Source: Saccharibacillus sp. O23 (GTDB lineage: Bacteria > Bacillota > Bacilli > Paenibacillales > Paenibacillaceae). Taken from it: 64,000 nucleotides of DNA. Both the position numbers and the translations under genes were made by a program. The notes below the pieces were generated by a model. It was not told the origin of the DNA and searched no databases. It saw only the letters and a list, made by a program, of their open reading frames with translations. This document shows positions 36,349-45,012 of the stretch, piece by piece. Every line of letters starts with the position of its first letter. Within the stretch, counting starts at the first letter, position 1. The DNA lies in contig NZ_NJDE01000024.1 of assembly GCF_002205895.1 (NCBI RefSeq), positions 37,712-101,711 on the forward strand, written 5' to 3'.

Positions 36349-38034
36349 ATGTTAATCGTAACGTCGCAGCAGATGAAACAGATCGATCGCTACACGATCG
36401 ACCGGCTGGGCATTCCTTCGCTGTCGTTGATGGAATCGGCCGGCCGCGCGATCGCCGAGGAAGTGCTGGATTGGTGCCGCAGCCGACGGGGAACGGCATC
36501 GGCGGACGCTGGCCCGTCGACGTCCGTCGGCGCGGGCAGCCGTCCGGACGGTTCGCCCAAGCGGGGCGTTCGTTCGACGAGTCCGATCTTGGAAGACGCT
36601 TTGATCGCGCCGTTCGACGGCATGGAGCGGGAACATTGGTTGGTTCTGGTCGGCAAAGGCAATAACGGCGGAGACGGCTTGGTCGCCGCCCGCTATCTTC
36701 AAGACGCCGGCATGCGCGTCGAGATCCTGCTCGCCGAGGGCGCGGACCGCTTCTCGGAAGAAGCGGCCGCGCAGTTCGAAGCCGCGCGGCGCTCCGGCAT
36801 TCCCGTATCGGAAATGCCGGGCGACGCCGAAGGAGGACCGGACGCTCTCGATTTCGGCCGCTATACCGGCCTGATCGACGCGCTGCTCGGCGTAGGCGCT
36901 TCCGGCGAGCCTCGCGAGCCGTACGCCGGATTGATCCGGGCCGCGAACGCTTGCGGCCTGCCGATCGTCGCCGCCGATATTCCCAGCGGCCTGAACGCCG
37001 ATACGGGACAGACGGCGGACGCGTGCATCCGCGCCGTGCGCACGGTCTGCATCGCCTTCTTGAAGGCGGGGCTGGCGCAGTATCCCGGCGCGGCGGCCGC
37101 CGGCGAAGTCCGCGTGCGCGCGGTCGGCATCCCGCTCCTTGCGGCCGATCGGATCGAAGATCCGCCAAGCGCGCATCTGATCACCGAACGTTCGCTGCGC
37201 GAGACGCTCGAGATCGACACGTCGCGCAGCCGCGCGGAAGACAGCCACAAAGGCACTTACGGCCATGTGCTGATCGTCGGCGGCAGCCGTTTGATGAGCG
37301 GCGCGGGCTTCATGGCTTCGCGGGCCGCGCTGCGTATCGGCAGCGGACTGGTCACTTGGGCGCTGCCCGAAGGGCTGCTGCCGGACATCGTCGGCCATGT
37401 GCCGGAGCTGATGGTCGCCGAAGGGTCCGCAGGCGACTTCTGGCGTCGCGATTCCGCGGAGACGCTGCTTAAGCTGGCGGAGAAGATGGACGTGCTCGCG
37501 ATCGGACCGGGCCTCGGCCGTTTCGACGGCGATGCCGACTGGCTCCGCGAGCTGTGGACCAAGACCGACATGCCGCTGGTCATCGACGCGGACGGCTTGA
37601 ACATGTTGGCCGACGGCGGATTCTCCGCGCGGGAATGGGGCCGCCGCGAGAACGTCGTCTTGACGCCGCATCCCGGCGAGATGGGCCGTCTGCTCGGCAT
37701 CCCGACCGCCGAACTTCAGGCGGACCGGATCGCGGCGGCGCGAACTTACGCCGCCGAGCACGGGGTGACGCTCGTGCTCAAAGGAGCGCGCACCGTCGTC
37801 GCTTCGCAAGACGGCGCCTTGTTCGTCAATACGACGGGACATCCCGGCATGTCTACCGGAGGCACCGGCGACGTGCTGACGGGCGCGATCTCCGGTCTGA
37901 TCGCGCAGGGCTTGTCGCCGCTGCAAGCCGCCGCTTTCGGCGTCTACCTGCACGGCCGCGCCGGAGAACGCGCCGCCGAACTGCGCGAGCATCCGGCATC
38001 GCTGCTCGCCGGAGACGTGATCGAAGCGCTCTGA
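36349..38034 (+). CDS. nnr: Bifunctional NAD(P)H-hydrate epimerase / ADP-dependent dehydratase
   Basis: A 561-residue metabolite-repair enzyme that restores damaged NADHX/NADPHX. The N-terminal YjeF epimerase domain (about 1-230) has MESAGRAIA and VGKGNNGGDGLVAARYL with the phosphate-binding turn. The C-terminal ribokinase-like dehydratase domain (about 235-561) has HKGTYGHVLIVGGS, TPHPGEM and the catalytic NTTGHPGMSTGGTGDVLTG. Between MESAGRA and the VGKGNNGG motif there is a 45-residue Ser/Gly/Pro-rich insertion (36484-36620) not usual in the family and likely a loop. AAAGGAG lies 11 bases before ATG 36349. It begins 135 bases after the SDR gene and ends before a strong terminator. Confidence 0.93.
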   Translation: MLIVTSQQMKQIDRYTIDRLGIPSLSLMESAGRAIAEEVLDWCRSRRGTASADAGPSTSVGAGSRPDGSPKRGVRSTSPILEDALIAPFDGMEREHWLVLVGKGNNGGDGLVAARYLQDAGMRVEILLAEGADRFSEEAAAQFEAARRSGIPVSEMPGDAEGGPDALDFGRYTGLIDALLGVGASGEPREPYAGLIRAANACGLPIVAADIPSGLNADTGQTADACIRAVRTVCIAFLKAGLAQYPGAAAAGEVRVRAVGIPLLAADRIEDPPSAHLITERSLRETLEIDTSRSRAEDSHKGTYGHVLIVGGSRLMSGAGFMASRAALRIGSGLVTWALPEGLLPDIVGHVPELMVAEGSAGDFWRRDSAETLLKLAEKMDVLAIGPGLGRFDGDADWLRELWTKTDMPLVIDADGLNMLADGGFSAREWGRRENVVLTPHPGEMGRLLGIPTAELQADRIAAARTYAAEHGVTLVLKGARTVVASQDGALFVNTTGHPGMSTGGTGDVLTGAISGLIAQGLSPLQAAAFGVYLHGRAGERAAELREHPASLLAGDVIEAL

Positions 38035-38180
38035 TCCGCGCTCCGCTTCCTGCAAGACCGCCCGCCGCGAACAGGCGGACGCCCCGCGGATCGACCGGCT
38101 TTTGACGCTGACGGCCGGCGAGCGCGAGACGCCGAACGCTGCGCTTTTTCGAACAGGCCGCACGAGATTCGGCTATGCAC

Positions 38181-38226
38181 AAACGACCGCCTTTCCTGCG
38201 CAGAAGCAGGAAAGGCGGTCGTTTTC
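38181..38226. terminator. Strong terminator between convergent genes
   Basis: Perfect 19-bp arms beginning AAACGACCGCC (38181-38199 and 38206-38224) with a six-base loop, ending in TTTTC on the plus strand. It serves nnr and possibly the convergent chemotaxis gene. Confidence 0.85.
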
Positions 38227-38309
38227 TGATTGCGGCGACTTGCAGGATATAGAGAAGTCTATCCGTGCATGTCCACCCTATGCGGACCTATTGCGGGCTG
38301 CCGACGTTC

Positions 38310-39896
38310 TTACAGTCGGAAAGTCGACGCCGAGACGTTCAATTGGTCGGCCAATTGGGCGAGCGCTTGCGAAGACGAAGCGGTCTGTTCGCTGGCCGCG
38401 GCGGATTCTTCGCACGCTGTCGTGATGCTGCTCAGCGTGTGCAGCACTTCCGAAGTCTGCGCGGCTTGTTCTTCGCTGGCCGCGGCGATACCGTTGACTT
38501 TGAGCGAAGTGTTGCCTACGCGGTCGATAATGGCGTTGAACGCGCGGCCGGAATCGTTGGAATGCTCCAGGTTGTTGTTGACGGCCATGACGCTTTTCTC
38601 GATATTCATCTGCATGGACCGGATAATGGACGTGATTTCTTTGGTCGCCGCTCCGCTGCGCTCCGCGAGTTTGCGGACTTCGTCCGCGACCACGGCGAAG
38701 CCGAGGCCCGACTCGCCGGCGCGTGCCGCTTCGATCGCGGCATTCAGGGCGAGCAGATTGGTCTGCGCGGAAATATCGTCGATCACGCCGATAATATCGC
38801 CGATTTTCGCGGAATGTTCTTCGAGTTTGCCGACTTGCAGGGTGACGTCTTCCATGCTTTTCAGCGCAAGATGAATCGTTTCGCCGCCGGATTGCGCCAT
38901 ATCCACCGTTTCGTTGGACAGTTCGGCCGCGCCTTCGGCGCCTTTGGCAACGTCTTCGATCGCGGTCGCCATGTCTTTGAACAGTTCGTTGATGGAACGT
39001 GCCGATTGCAGTTGGATCGAAGTGCCGCCGGCAATCTGCTGCGTGCTGGCCGAGATCTGCTGCGAAGAAGCCGCCACGTTCTGCGCGGAATCCTGAATGC
39101 CGCCGATCAGGGCAGAGAGTTTGTCGAGCATGCGGTTGACGGACGCGGACAGTTGGCCGATCTCGTCTTTGGCTTGATAATTCGATTTTTCGCGCAGATC
39201 GCCTTCGGCGATTTGCTTCAACAGCTCTCCGATTCGTTTAACCGGGTTGCTGATCATGGACGTGATCAAGAATACGAGCAGGATTCCGAAGACCAGAGAG
39301 AAAGCGATCGCGACGATCGTCCACAGCGTCGCGCGCTGCACGTCTTTTTGCGAAGCCGCATCGGTAGCTTTGGCTTGTTGTTCGTTGATGACGCCCAGTT
39401 TCTCGACCGTTTCGTAGAGCAGTTTGCTGGTCGGTCCGACTTCGTCGGTTACGTATTTTTGGAAAGCGGCCGCATCCGAGGCTTCCGCGAGTTGGAGCGC
39501 ATTGGCGTACAGCGTTTGATACTCCGCCCAATACTTGTCGAACTCGGCGAGCAGCTTCGTTTCTTCGGCGGTCAGCGGGCTGAGGCGGTAACTGCTAACG
39601 CTGGAGTTTACGGTTTCTTTCAGAGGTTCGATCGTTTCGGCGATTTCGTCCATGCGAGCTTTGGTCGTGGCGATGACCATGTCGCGGGACGCGACCCGCA
39701 TCTTGAGCAGCGCGGTTTCCATGTTGGACAACTTATTCATCGGCATCATATTGGAGCTGTACATTTCGTTCAGGTTTTTCTTCATCATGTTGATATTGTA
39801 GAAGCCGTACAGACCCACGCCCGCTGTCAGCAACGATAACATGGCAACGACAACCATAAGCTTCGTAAAGATTTTTCGATTTCGGAACCACCGCAT
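38310..39896 (-). CDS. Methyl-accepting chemotaxis protein
   Basis: A 528-residue transmembrane chemoreceptor. Helix 1 (about 12-32) and helix 2 (about 190-212) flank a four-helix-bundle ligand domain of about 155 residues. A HAMP domain ([18 protein letters not shown]) and the signalling coiled coil follow, with the hairpin tip [26 protein letters not shown] (here read as two overlapping parts) that contacts CheA and CheW. Glu/Gln pairs on both arms provide methylation sites. The ligand is unknown. It has GGAG 10 bases before the ATG and is transcribed alone. Confidence 0.93.
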   Translation of the reverse strand: MRWFRNRKIFTKLMVVVAMLSLLTAGVGLYGFYNINMMKKNLNEMYSSNMMPMNKLSNMETALLKMRVASRDMVIATTKARMDEIAETIEPLKETVNSSVSSYRLSPLTAEETKLLAEFDKYWAEYQTLYANALQLAEASDAAAFQKYVTDEVGPTSKLLYETVEKLGVINEQQAKATDAASQKDVQRATLWTIVAIAFSLVFGILLVFLITSMISNPVKRIGELLKQIAEGDLREKSNYQAKDEIGQLSASVNRMLDKLSALIGGIQDSAQNVAASSQQISASTQQIAGGTSIQLQSARSINELFKDMATAIEDVAKGAEGAAELSNETVDMAQSGGETIHLALKSMEDVTLQVGKLEEHSAKIGDIIGVIDDISAQTNLLALNAAIEAARAGESGLGFAVVADEVRKLAERSGAATKEITSIIRSMQMNIEKSVMAVNNNLEHSNDSGRAFNAIIDRVGNTSLKVNGIAAASEEQAAQTSEVLHTLSSITTACEESAAASEQTASSSQALAQLADQLNVSASTFRL

Positions 39897-40188
39897 CCTT
39901 AATCACTCCGTTTAATTTTATTTTTCAAGACTCATCCTGCATGCAAACCGCTTCGGCTTCTTGCAAATGTCCCCTGATCCGGATATTCGGCGTCTGATCG
40001 GCGGTTGTGTGAAGGGGGAGCGGCCGCGCAAGAGCTGCTGCCGTTTGCTTGCAGGGTGTTTTGTGGTTGTTTTGATGCCTTGATATATGTATTTGTCGTC
40101 AGAGCCCCGGACGTTTTTGAGAGCTTGGAATCAAAAATGTAAAAAAATATATGTTGTATGAATTGAAAACCAATAACTAGGGTAACGC
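39897..40188. other. Gene-free stretch upstream of the chemoreceptor gene
   Basis: No coding frame with normal composition and no tRNA or riboswitch is visible. On the minus strand there are GCCGAATA- and GCCGATC-like boxes but no TAAA box at the sigma-D distance, so a flagellar-type promoter cannot be called. The part nearest 40190 is AT-rich. Confidence 0.4.
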
Positions 40189-40232
40189 AAAAAAGCCCGC
40201 TTTTTCCGAAGAAAAAGCGGACTGGAAAGGGT
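40189..40232 (-). terminator. Terminator after serS
   Basis: CCGCTTTTTC pairs with GAAAAAGCGG around CGAA, and the minus strand continues with TTTTTTGCG. It lies about 70 bases after the serS stop. Confidence 0.78.
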
Positions 40233-40298
40233 TATGCTTGCTTCGTCAATCAAGCAGAAATGCCGCGATCTAATAAATTCCGATCGCTTCGCGAATGT

Positions 40299-41606
40299 TT
40301 ATTCGGCCGCCTGTTTTTCCGTCGAAGCAGGGGCCGCGATGAATTCCCGACCTCCCATGTACGGTCGAAGCGCGGGAGGCAGGTAGATCGAGCCGTCTTC
40401 GCGCTGATGATTTTCGAGCAGCGGAATCAGCAGGCGGGGAACGGCGGCCGCCGTATTGTTCAGCGTATGCGCGTAGTGCAGCTTGCCGTCTTCGCCTTTG
40501 TACCGAAGTCCGGCGCGGCGCGCTTGAAAGTCTCCGACGTTCGAAGCCGAATGCGTTTCGCCGTAAGCGCCGCGGCTCGGCATCCAAGTCTCGATATCGT
40601 ACTGCTTATGATTTTTCTGCGACATGTCTCCGATACAGACCGCCACTTTGCGATAAGGCAGCTCGAGCATATCCAGCAGATCTTCGGCGTTGCGCGTGAT
40701 CTCTTGCAGCAGACGTTCCGATTCATCCCAATTGCCGCGGCAGATCACGACCTGTTCGACTTTGGCGAATTGATGCACCCGATACAATCCGCGCACGTCG
40801 CGTCCGGCCGAACCGACTTCGCTGCGGAAGCAAGTCGAGACGCCGGCGACCCGGATCGGTTCGTTCAGGTCGAGCGTCTCGCCTTCGAAATACGCGATCA
40901 GCGGAACTTCCGACGTTCCGACCAACCAAGCGTCTTCGCCTTCGATCCGGTAAGCCTGATCTTGTCCGCTCGGGAAAAATCCGGTTCCGTGCATCGCCCG
41001 GGTACGGACCATCAGCGGCACGTCCATCCCGACGAATCCGCGTTCGTCGAGCAGATCGAGCGCCAATTGCTGAACGGCCCGCTGCAATTTCAACCCGTCG
41101 CCTTTCAGAAAATAGCTGCGCGCTCCGGCGACTTTGACCCCGCGTTCCGTGTCGAATAAACCGAGTTTCTCGCCCAATTCGACATGGTCACGCGCTTCGA
41201 AGTCGAATTTCGGAGGCGTTCCGGTGACCGCGATCACCGCATTGTCGGCATCCGAACGTCCTTCCGGCGTATCGGCCGACACCAGATTCGGTACGCGTTC
41301 CATCAGATAACGGTAACGCTGCATCACGATATCGAGTTCCGCTTCGACGTTCGACAGTTCTTCTTTTTCGGTGCCGATCCGCGCTCTGATCGTAGTCGCT
41401 TCTTCGCGTTTGCCGGCGGCCATCAGGCTGCCGATCTCTTCGCTGCGCCGATTGCGCGAAGCCCGCAGCGTCTCGGCCCGCAGCGTCAGTTCCCGTCTGC
41501 GTTCGTCCGCGTCCAGCAGTTCCGCGATCGATACCGCGATTTTCTTGCCGTCCGCTACCCGTTGAAATTCCTCTGCCCGTTCTTTGATATGCCTGATGTC
41601 CATCAT
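40299..41606 (-). CDS. serS: Seryl-tRNA synthetase
   Basis: Class II aminoacyl-tRNA synthetase that charges tRNA-Ser. The 435 residues match the family. The N-terminal long coiled-coil arm (about 25-105) that grips the tRNA-Ser variable arm is followed by the catalytic core. Motif 2 is FRSEVGSAGRDVRGLYRVHQF, read in its conserved halves, and motif 3 is NNTAAAVPRLLIPLLENHQ. The TSEVPL serine-binding TxE-type loop and the MSQKNHKQYDIE segment are intact. The paired ATG codons at 41606 and 41603 follow AAGGAG; I use the first. Expression is controlled by the T-box leader upstream. Confidence 0.96.
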   Translation of the reverse strand: MMDIRHIKERAEEFQRVADGKKIAVSIAELLDADERRRELTLRAETLRASRNRRSEEIGSLMAAGKREEATTIRARIGTEKEELSNVEAELDIVMQRYRYLMERVPNLVSADTPEGRSDADNAVIAVTGTPPKFDFEARDHVELGEKLGLFDTERGVKVAGARSYFLKGDGLKLQRAVQQLALDLLDERGFVGMDVPLMVRTRAMHGTGFFPSGQDQAYRIEGEDAWLVGTSEVPLIAYFEGETLDLNEPIRVAGVSTCFRSEVGSAGRDVRGLYRVHQFAKVEQVVICRGNWDESERLLQEITRNAEDLLDMLELPYRKVAVCIGDMSQKNHKQYDIETWMPSRGAYGETHSASNVGDFQARRAGLRYKGEDGKLHYAHTLNNTAAAVPRLLIPLLENHQREDGSIYLPPALRPYMGGREFIAAPASTEKQAAE

Positions 41607-41639
41607 GTTCCTGCACGCTCCTTCGATAATCGGATGTAA

Positions 41640-41880
41640 AAAAACGCAAAAAACGCCCTCTCGTTTGGGACGAGGGGCGTGTGATCTACGCTCGCGGTGC
41701 CACCCAATTTGACCGTTCCGACAGGAACGATCCGCTCTGGAGTTTCGCGGTAACGGGCGAAAGCCGGTTGACTTAGGGAAGCTGCCGTCTCGGCGCGGAA
41801 ACGCGGCGATGAGCAAGCCCTTGACGAAAACGCCTCGGAGTTGGATGCTCGTCATCGGCATGGTGGCATGTGAAATTATG
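41640..41880 (-). promoter_or_regulatory. T-box riboswitch (serine) with terminator
   Basis: Read on the minus strand, the leader carries the invariant T-box core GGGTGGCACCGCG (41705-41693), which pairs with the acceptor end of uncharged tRNA. It is followed by a terminator whose arms ACGCCCCTCGT and ACGAGAGGGCGT end in six T residues (41645-41681). The core can instead pair as antiterminator, so uncharged tRNA-Ser would allow transcription into serS. I could not assign the specifier codon in stem I with certainty. Confidence 0.92.
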
Positions 41881-41886
41881 AGTCTC

Positions 41887-41915
41887 AGTATAGCGCCGCT
41901 CGTCCCGCTCGTCAA
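41887..41915 (-). promoter_or_regulatory. Sigma-A promoter of the serS T-box transcript
   Basis: On the minus strand TTGACG (41915-41910) and TATACT (41892-41887) are 17 bases apart. The predicted start is about 270 bases before the serS start codon. Confidence 0.75.
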
Positions 41916-41965
41916 CCCGCGCCTTGCGCGAAATACCCGACGGGCAGAACGAAGCGCCCCCGGAT

Positions 41966-42010
41966 AAAGCCAAAAAAAAGAGGCCCGGATTCGGAAGAAT
42001 CCGGAGCCTT
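41966..42010 (-). terminator. Minus-strand terminator upstream of the serS promoter
   Basis: GGCTCCGGATTC pairs with GAATCCGGGCC on the minus strand and is followed by eight T residues. It is about 350 bases past the stop of the IDEAL-domain gene. The intervening 42011-42363 has no convincing coding frame on either strand, so it is an unusually long 3' untranslated region or holds an unrecognised RNA. Confidence 0.8.
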
Positions 42011-42363
42011 AACGCGTATCGCGGGATACGGTAGGGGGCGCGATACGACGGAAGGGAAGGAGAAAAGATATGATGAAGCGGGTCCCGGCAGCGGAAGCAG
42101 GTCGTGAAGTTCGTACATCGGCCGAGAGGCCGCATAACACCCGGATGGGAGAAGATCGCGGCGGCTTCGCGTCGCGAAACCGCCAAGCGTTCAGAATCGT
42201 TCATTCGAACCGGACGAAGAGGAGAGAAACTGCGAAAGTCCGATTTTGTCGAAAAGGTAACTTGCTTGCTTGGACGATGCGCCGAGTTTCGGTCTGTGCG
42301 GCGTTTTTACGGCGAATGATGCGGAATCGTCGGCGAATCGTCCGGCTGGATTCAAGCTTCGTT

Positions 42364-42816
42364 TCAGGCGCTGATCGCGTTGTAGCGGTTCGTCAGTTCT
42401 TCGAACCATTCTCTGTCCTTCAGCTGCAGGGCCAGATCGATCAGGTTGTTCAGTTCGCCGCGTTCCAGCTCGACATTGTCGTTGAAGCTGATGCTGGCCG
42501 AGATCGTGATGCGTTGTTCGGCGTCCGCAGAGAGGTCGATATCGACGTTCACTTCGACTTCGGCGTCCATGTATTCTTTCTTCAGGAAGTAGATCACTTC
42601 GCAGAGGATAACCGGTCTGACGTAACTTTCGAAAGAGCAGTCCATGACTTTGACCCAGTAGTGCGGATTCGAGTAGTGCAGCGTCTGTCCGGCTTCGGCA
42701 TCGTTTCCGTTGTTGATGTCCTGCGTCAGCTCGAGCAGCACAGGCTCAGCTTCGAAGAATTTCGTAATTTGTTTGTGAAGAACTTCCATAATTCCTTGTG
42801 TATTCAGCGTGATCAT
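42364..42816 (-). CDS. IDEAL-domain-like hypothetical protein
   Basis: A 150-residue acidic protein. Its C-terminal segment LNNLIDLALQLKDREWFEELTNRYN fits the IDEAL motif seen at the ends of B. subtilis YpiB and ComK-related proteins (quoted here as LNNLIDLALQLKDR then EWFEELTNRYN). The N-terminal 110 residues are Val/Ile/Asp-rich alternating strands without a motif I know. Function of IDEAL domains is mostly unknown; some act in protein-protein contact. AGAGAGGTG precedes the ATG. The local DNA is clearly lower in GC than the flanking genes. Confidence 0.7.
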   Translation of the reverse strand: MITLNTQGIMEVLHKQITKFFEAEPVLLELTQDINNGNDAEAGQTLHYSNPHYWVKVMDCSFESYVRPVILCEVIYFLKKEYMDAEVEVNVDIDLSADAEQRITISASISFNDNVELERGELNNLIDLALQLKDREWFEELTNRYNAISA

Positions 42817-43012
42817 GACTGCTGCACCTCTCTTTGGGTTATTTGTCGTTTCGTTGATTATTTTGTCGTTTTTTGTTGTTGTTTTGCCTTGTTGAATTAT
42901 TTATCGGTGAAGGAAAACGAAAGTTTATAGCTTTTTAAAAAAGATTTCGTAAAATCTATTCGTAAAAGATTAATAGGAACTTCTTCCGATACGTTCCTAG
43001 GTTCGCGCAAAG
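42817..43012. other. AT-rich spacer before the IDEAL-domain gene
   Basis: This stretch is strongly AT-rich and presumably carries the promoter of the minus-strand gene; a CTATAAACT -10-like element lies near 42930. No coding frame or structured RNA is evident. Confidence 0.4.
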
Positions 43013-43051
43013 CAAAAAGCACCGGAGAGTCCTATTGGACTTTCCGGTGCT
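43013..43051 (-). terminator. Terminator after the TerC gene
   Basis: On the minus strand AGCACCGGAAAGTCC pairs with GGACTCTCCGGTGCT around AATA, followed by TTTTTGC. Confidence 0.88.
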
Positions 43052-43133
43052 GGGACCTTATTGCTTGCTGGCCGTCGGTTCGATCTTCGATCTATCGCTC
43101 CGGCGCAGGATCGTGAAAGATTCGTCGCTGTCT

Positions 43134-43976
43134 TTATTTGTCGAGCTTCGGAAGCTTCTTGGCTTGTTCTTCGACTTCGCGAATCGGTTCTTCGTGCGTT
43201 TTGGTTTCGACTTTCTTGGACGTGAACCAACCGATCAGCGCGATCGCGACAAGAACGATATAGAACGTGGATTTCCAGATCGTGCCTTCGACGAAGTCGT
43301 GCGGCACGAGACCGATCGCGTCATGGCCGAGCGTGTGCATGGCCAGCTTGACGCCGACCCAGCCTACGATTACGAAAGCGGCCGTTTCAAGACCCGGACG
43401 GGAATGCAGCAGACCGACGAACAGGTTCGCCGCGAAACGCATGATGACGAGACCGATAAAGCCGCCCGCGAAGATGACCGCGAACTGTCCGGCGTCCAGA
43501 CCGCCGATGGTGCCCCAATTGGTCGGAGGCAGGGCCACGGCCAGCGCCACGGCTGCCAAGATCGAGTCGACCGCGAACGCGAGGTCGGCCAATTCGACTT
43601 TGAACACGACGCCCCAGAAGCTGACTTTCTTTTTGCCGACGCCTTTGCCTTCCGCCGACTCTTCCGCTTCGTCGGTTTCGGACTTTTTGCTGCGAATCGC
43701 TTTAATGATATGATTCAGCGAGATGAACAGCAGGTACGCCGCGCCGATCGCCTGAATCCACCAGACGTCCACGAGGAACGAGATGATGAACAGGGAGCCG
43801 AACCGCAGCACGAACGCTCCGACGAGACCGTAGAACAAAGCTTTTTTGCGCTGTTCTTCCGGAAGAGGTTTAACCATGATCGCCAGCACGAGCGCGTTAT
43901 CCGCGGCCAGCAGGCCTTCGAGCGCGATCAGAACGAGCAGTACCCATCCGTACTCCAGCATCAACGACAAATCCAT
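43134..43976 (-). CDS. TerC-family integral membrane protein (probable Mn exporter)
   Basis: A 280-residue protein with about seven membrane helices. The TerC marks are the acidic helices GLLAADNALVLAIMVKPLP near the start and ADLAFAVDSILAAVAL in the middle, whose Asp residues line the transport path. A charged cytosolic loop (SKKSETDEAEESAEGKG) lies between helices 3 and 4. TerC members such as Alx, YkoY and YceF export manganese, some loading secreted metalloenzymes. The yybP-ykoY leader upstream agrees with a Mn2+-dependent role. ATG 43976 follows AAAAGGAGAG; the longer frame starting at 44090 runs into the riboswitch. Confidence 0.92.
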   Translation of the reverse strand: MDLSLMLEYGWVLLVLIALEGLLAADNALVLAIMVKPLPEEQRKKALFYGLVGAFVLRFGSLFIISFLVDVWWIQAIGAAYLLFISLNHIIKAIRSKKSETDEAEESAEGKGVGKKKVSFWGVVFKVELADLAFAVDSILAAVALAVALPPTNWGTIGGLDAGQFAVIFAGGFIGLVIMRFAANLFVGLLHSRPGLETAAFVIVGWVGVKLAMHTLGHDAIGLVPHDFVEGTIWKSTFYIVLVAIALIGWFTSKKVETKTHEEPIREVEEQAKKLPKLDK

Positions 43977-44029
43977 GAGCTTCTCTCCTTTTAATGCGGG
44001 ATAAATTCCCTTTCTCTTACGAAAAGACC

Positions 44030-44213
44030 CCAATAAAACAAAAGAGACTTTTACCGCCTCAGGGTACGAATGAATGACGTGACGATGCACGAATAAACAA
44101 ACGTAACCTAAAGCGGTAAAAGTCTCGCTAACAACATAAATAAGTTGCCAACAAAGCCGGGGATGCGATCCCGTACTGACGACTTTGCTGTAAAAGCTAC
44201 TCCCTCTTACCCG
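44030..44213 (-). promoter_or_regulatory. yybP-ykoY manganese riboswitch
   Basis: Read on the minus strand, the leader shows the conserved GGGAGTAGC opening (near 44209-44196), AAAGTCGTCAGTACGGG, CCGGCTTTGTTGGCAAC and a closing CCCTGAGGCGGTAAAAGTCTC that pairs with GAGACTTTTACCGC. These match the B. subtilis ykoY leader element by element. Bound Mn2+ would favour expression of the TerC gene. The 3' border is approximate. Confidence 0.9.
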
Positions 44214-44264
44214 GTTAAGGAAAGATCAAGTATGCGATTGGGGTCCTGCCGTAAATTTAAACCC

Positions 44265-44293
44265 ATCTTACTTGATCGAAACACGGTTGTCAA
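44265..44293 (-). promoter_or_regulatory. Sigma-A promoter of the riboswitch-TerC transcript
   Basis: On the minus strand a perfect TTGACA (44293-44288) and TAAGAT (44270-44265) are 17 bases apart. The right arm (44269-44277) of a 9-bp inverted repeat (GATCAAGTA at 44224-44232 with its complement at 44269-44277) overlaps the spacer, a possible extra operator. Confidence 0.65.
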
Positions 44294-44368
44294 CAATTAA
44301 AACCTAAACTGGATTTATATAGGTAAAAGTTGACACAGTCCAAAATGACATTGTCGAAACAAGTCGGA

Positions 44369-44890
44369 TCAGGCGATCGGAACCGCTCTTTCCCATAATA
44401 CGATCTCTCCGCGTTCCAGACTCTCGGGAATCCGGATCAGCCGTTGATTGGAACTGCCCCGATAGAGAAGCGACACGTCGCGCAGATCCTGCTCGAATCG
44501 CCCGTCGACCAACACTTGGCCGCGGCGCAGCAGTTCGTATTCGTCGGACCCTGGTCGCGAAGCGAGCTGTTCGAACGTATACCCGGTGTACATCCATACG
44601 TTAAGGTCGGGCAGGCTTGCTCTCGCCAGATCCAAGAACGCCGCCGCTTCGCCGGCCGAGAAGAACGGATCGCCTCCCGCCAGCGTCAGCCCGTCCAGCA
44701 GCGGATTGTCCGCCATCTCGGCGATGATCTCCTGTTGGCGGCGAAGGTCGAACGGCTCGCCGTAATCGAAGTTCCAAGTCCGCGCGCTGAAGCAGCCTTG
44801 GCAGTAATGCTTGCAGCCGCTGATGAAGACCGAGGCGCGCAGCCCTTCGCCTTCGTTGATCGATTCGGGATAATATCCGCAGATGTTCAT
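44369..44890 (-). CDS. nrdG: Anaerobic ribonucleotide reductase activating protein
   Basis: A 173-residue radical-SAM enzyme that uses a 4Fe-4S cluster and S-adenosylmethionine to put the glycyl radical on NrdD under anaerobic conditions. The cluster motif is CKHYCQGC near residues 26-33, followed by TLAGGDPFFS, the SAM-binding GGD/E segment. AAGGAGG lies 9 bases before the ATG. It is encoded downstream of nrdD, from which it is separated by a 122-base gap holding a terminator, so its expression must depend on readthrough or a separate promoter. Confidence 0.94.
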   Translation of the reverse strand: MNICGYYPESINEGEGLRASVFISGCKHYCQGCFSARTWNFDYGEPFDLRRQQEIIAEMADNPLLDGLTLAGGDPFFSAGEAAAFLDLARASLPDLNVWMYTGYTFEQLASRPGSDEYELLRRGQVLVDGRFEQDLRDVSLLYRGSSNQRLIRIPESLERGEIVLWERAVPIA

Positions 44891-44944
44891 CGCTTGAAGC
44901 CTCCTTGAGTCCAGCTCGCTTCCTTAAGTACGATACGGCGACGG

Positions 44945-44997
44945 CAAAAAAAGGGCGGCTGCCCGGAACGGCGGAGCAAGCTTTGCCGTTCCGGGCG
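44945..44997 (-). terminator. Terminator between nrdD and nrdG
   Basis: On the minus strand GCCCGGAACGGC and GCCGTTCCGGGC form a perfect 12-bp stem followed by GCAGCCGCCC and seven T residues. Its place between two genes needed together suggests it lowers nrdG relative to nrdD. Confidence 0.75.
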
Positions 44998-45012
44998 ACC
45001 GCCGTGCGGTTC

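Noticed and set aside
39897..40020. Sigma-D (flagellar) promoter for the chemoreceptor
   Set aside because: GCCGAT-like boxes exist, but no TAAA element at about 15 bases upstream.
42070..42930. Plus-strand frame with a good-looking GGAAGGAG and ATG
   Set aside because: Its second half is antisense to the IDEAL-domain gene and the first third has no coding character; the ribosome binding site is probably chance.
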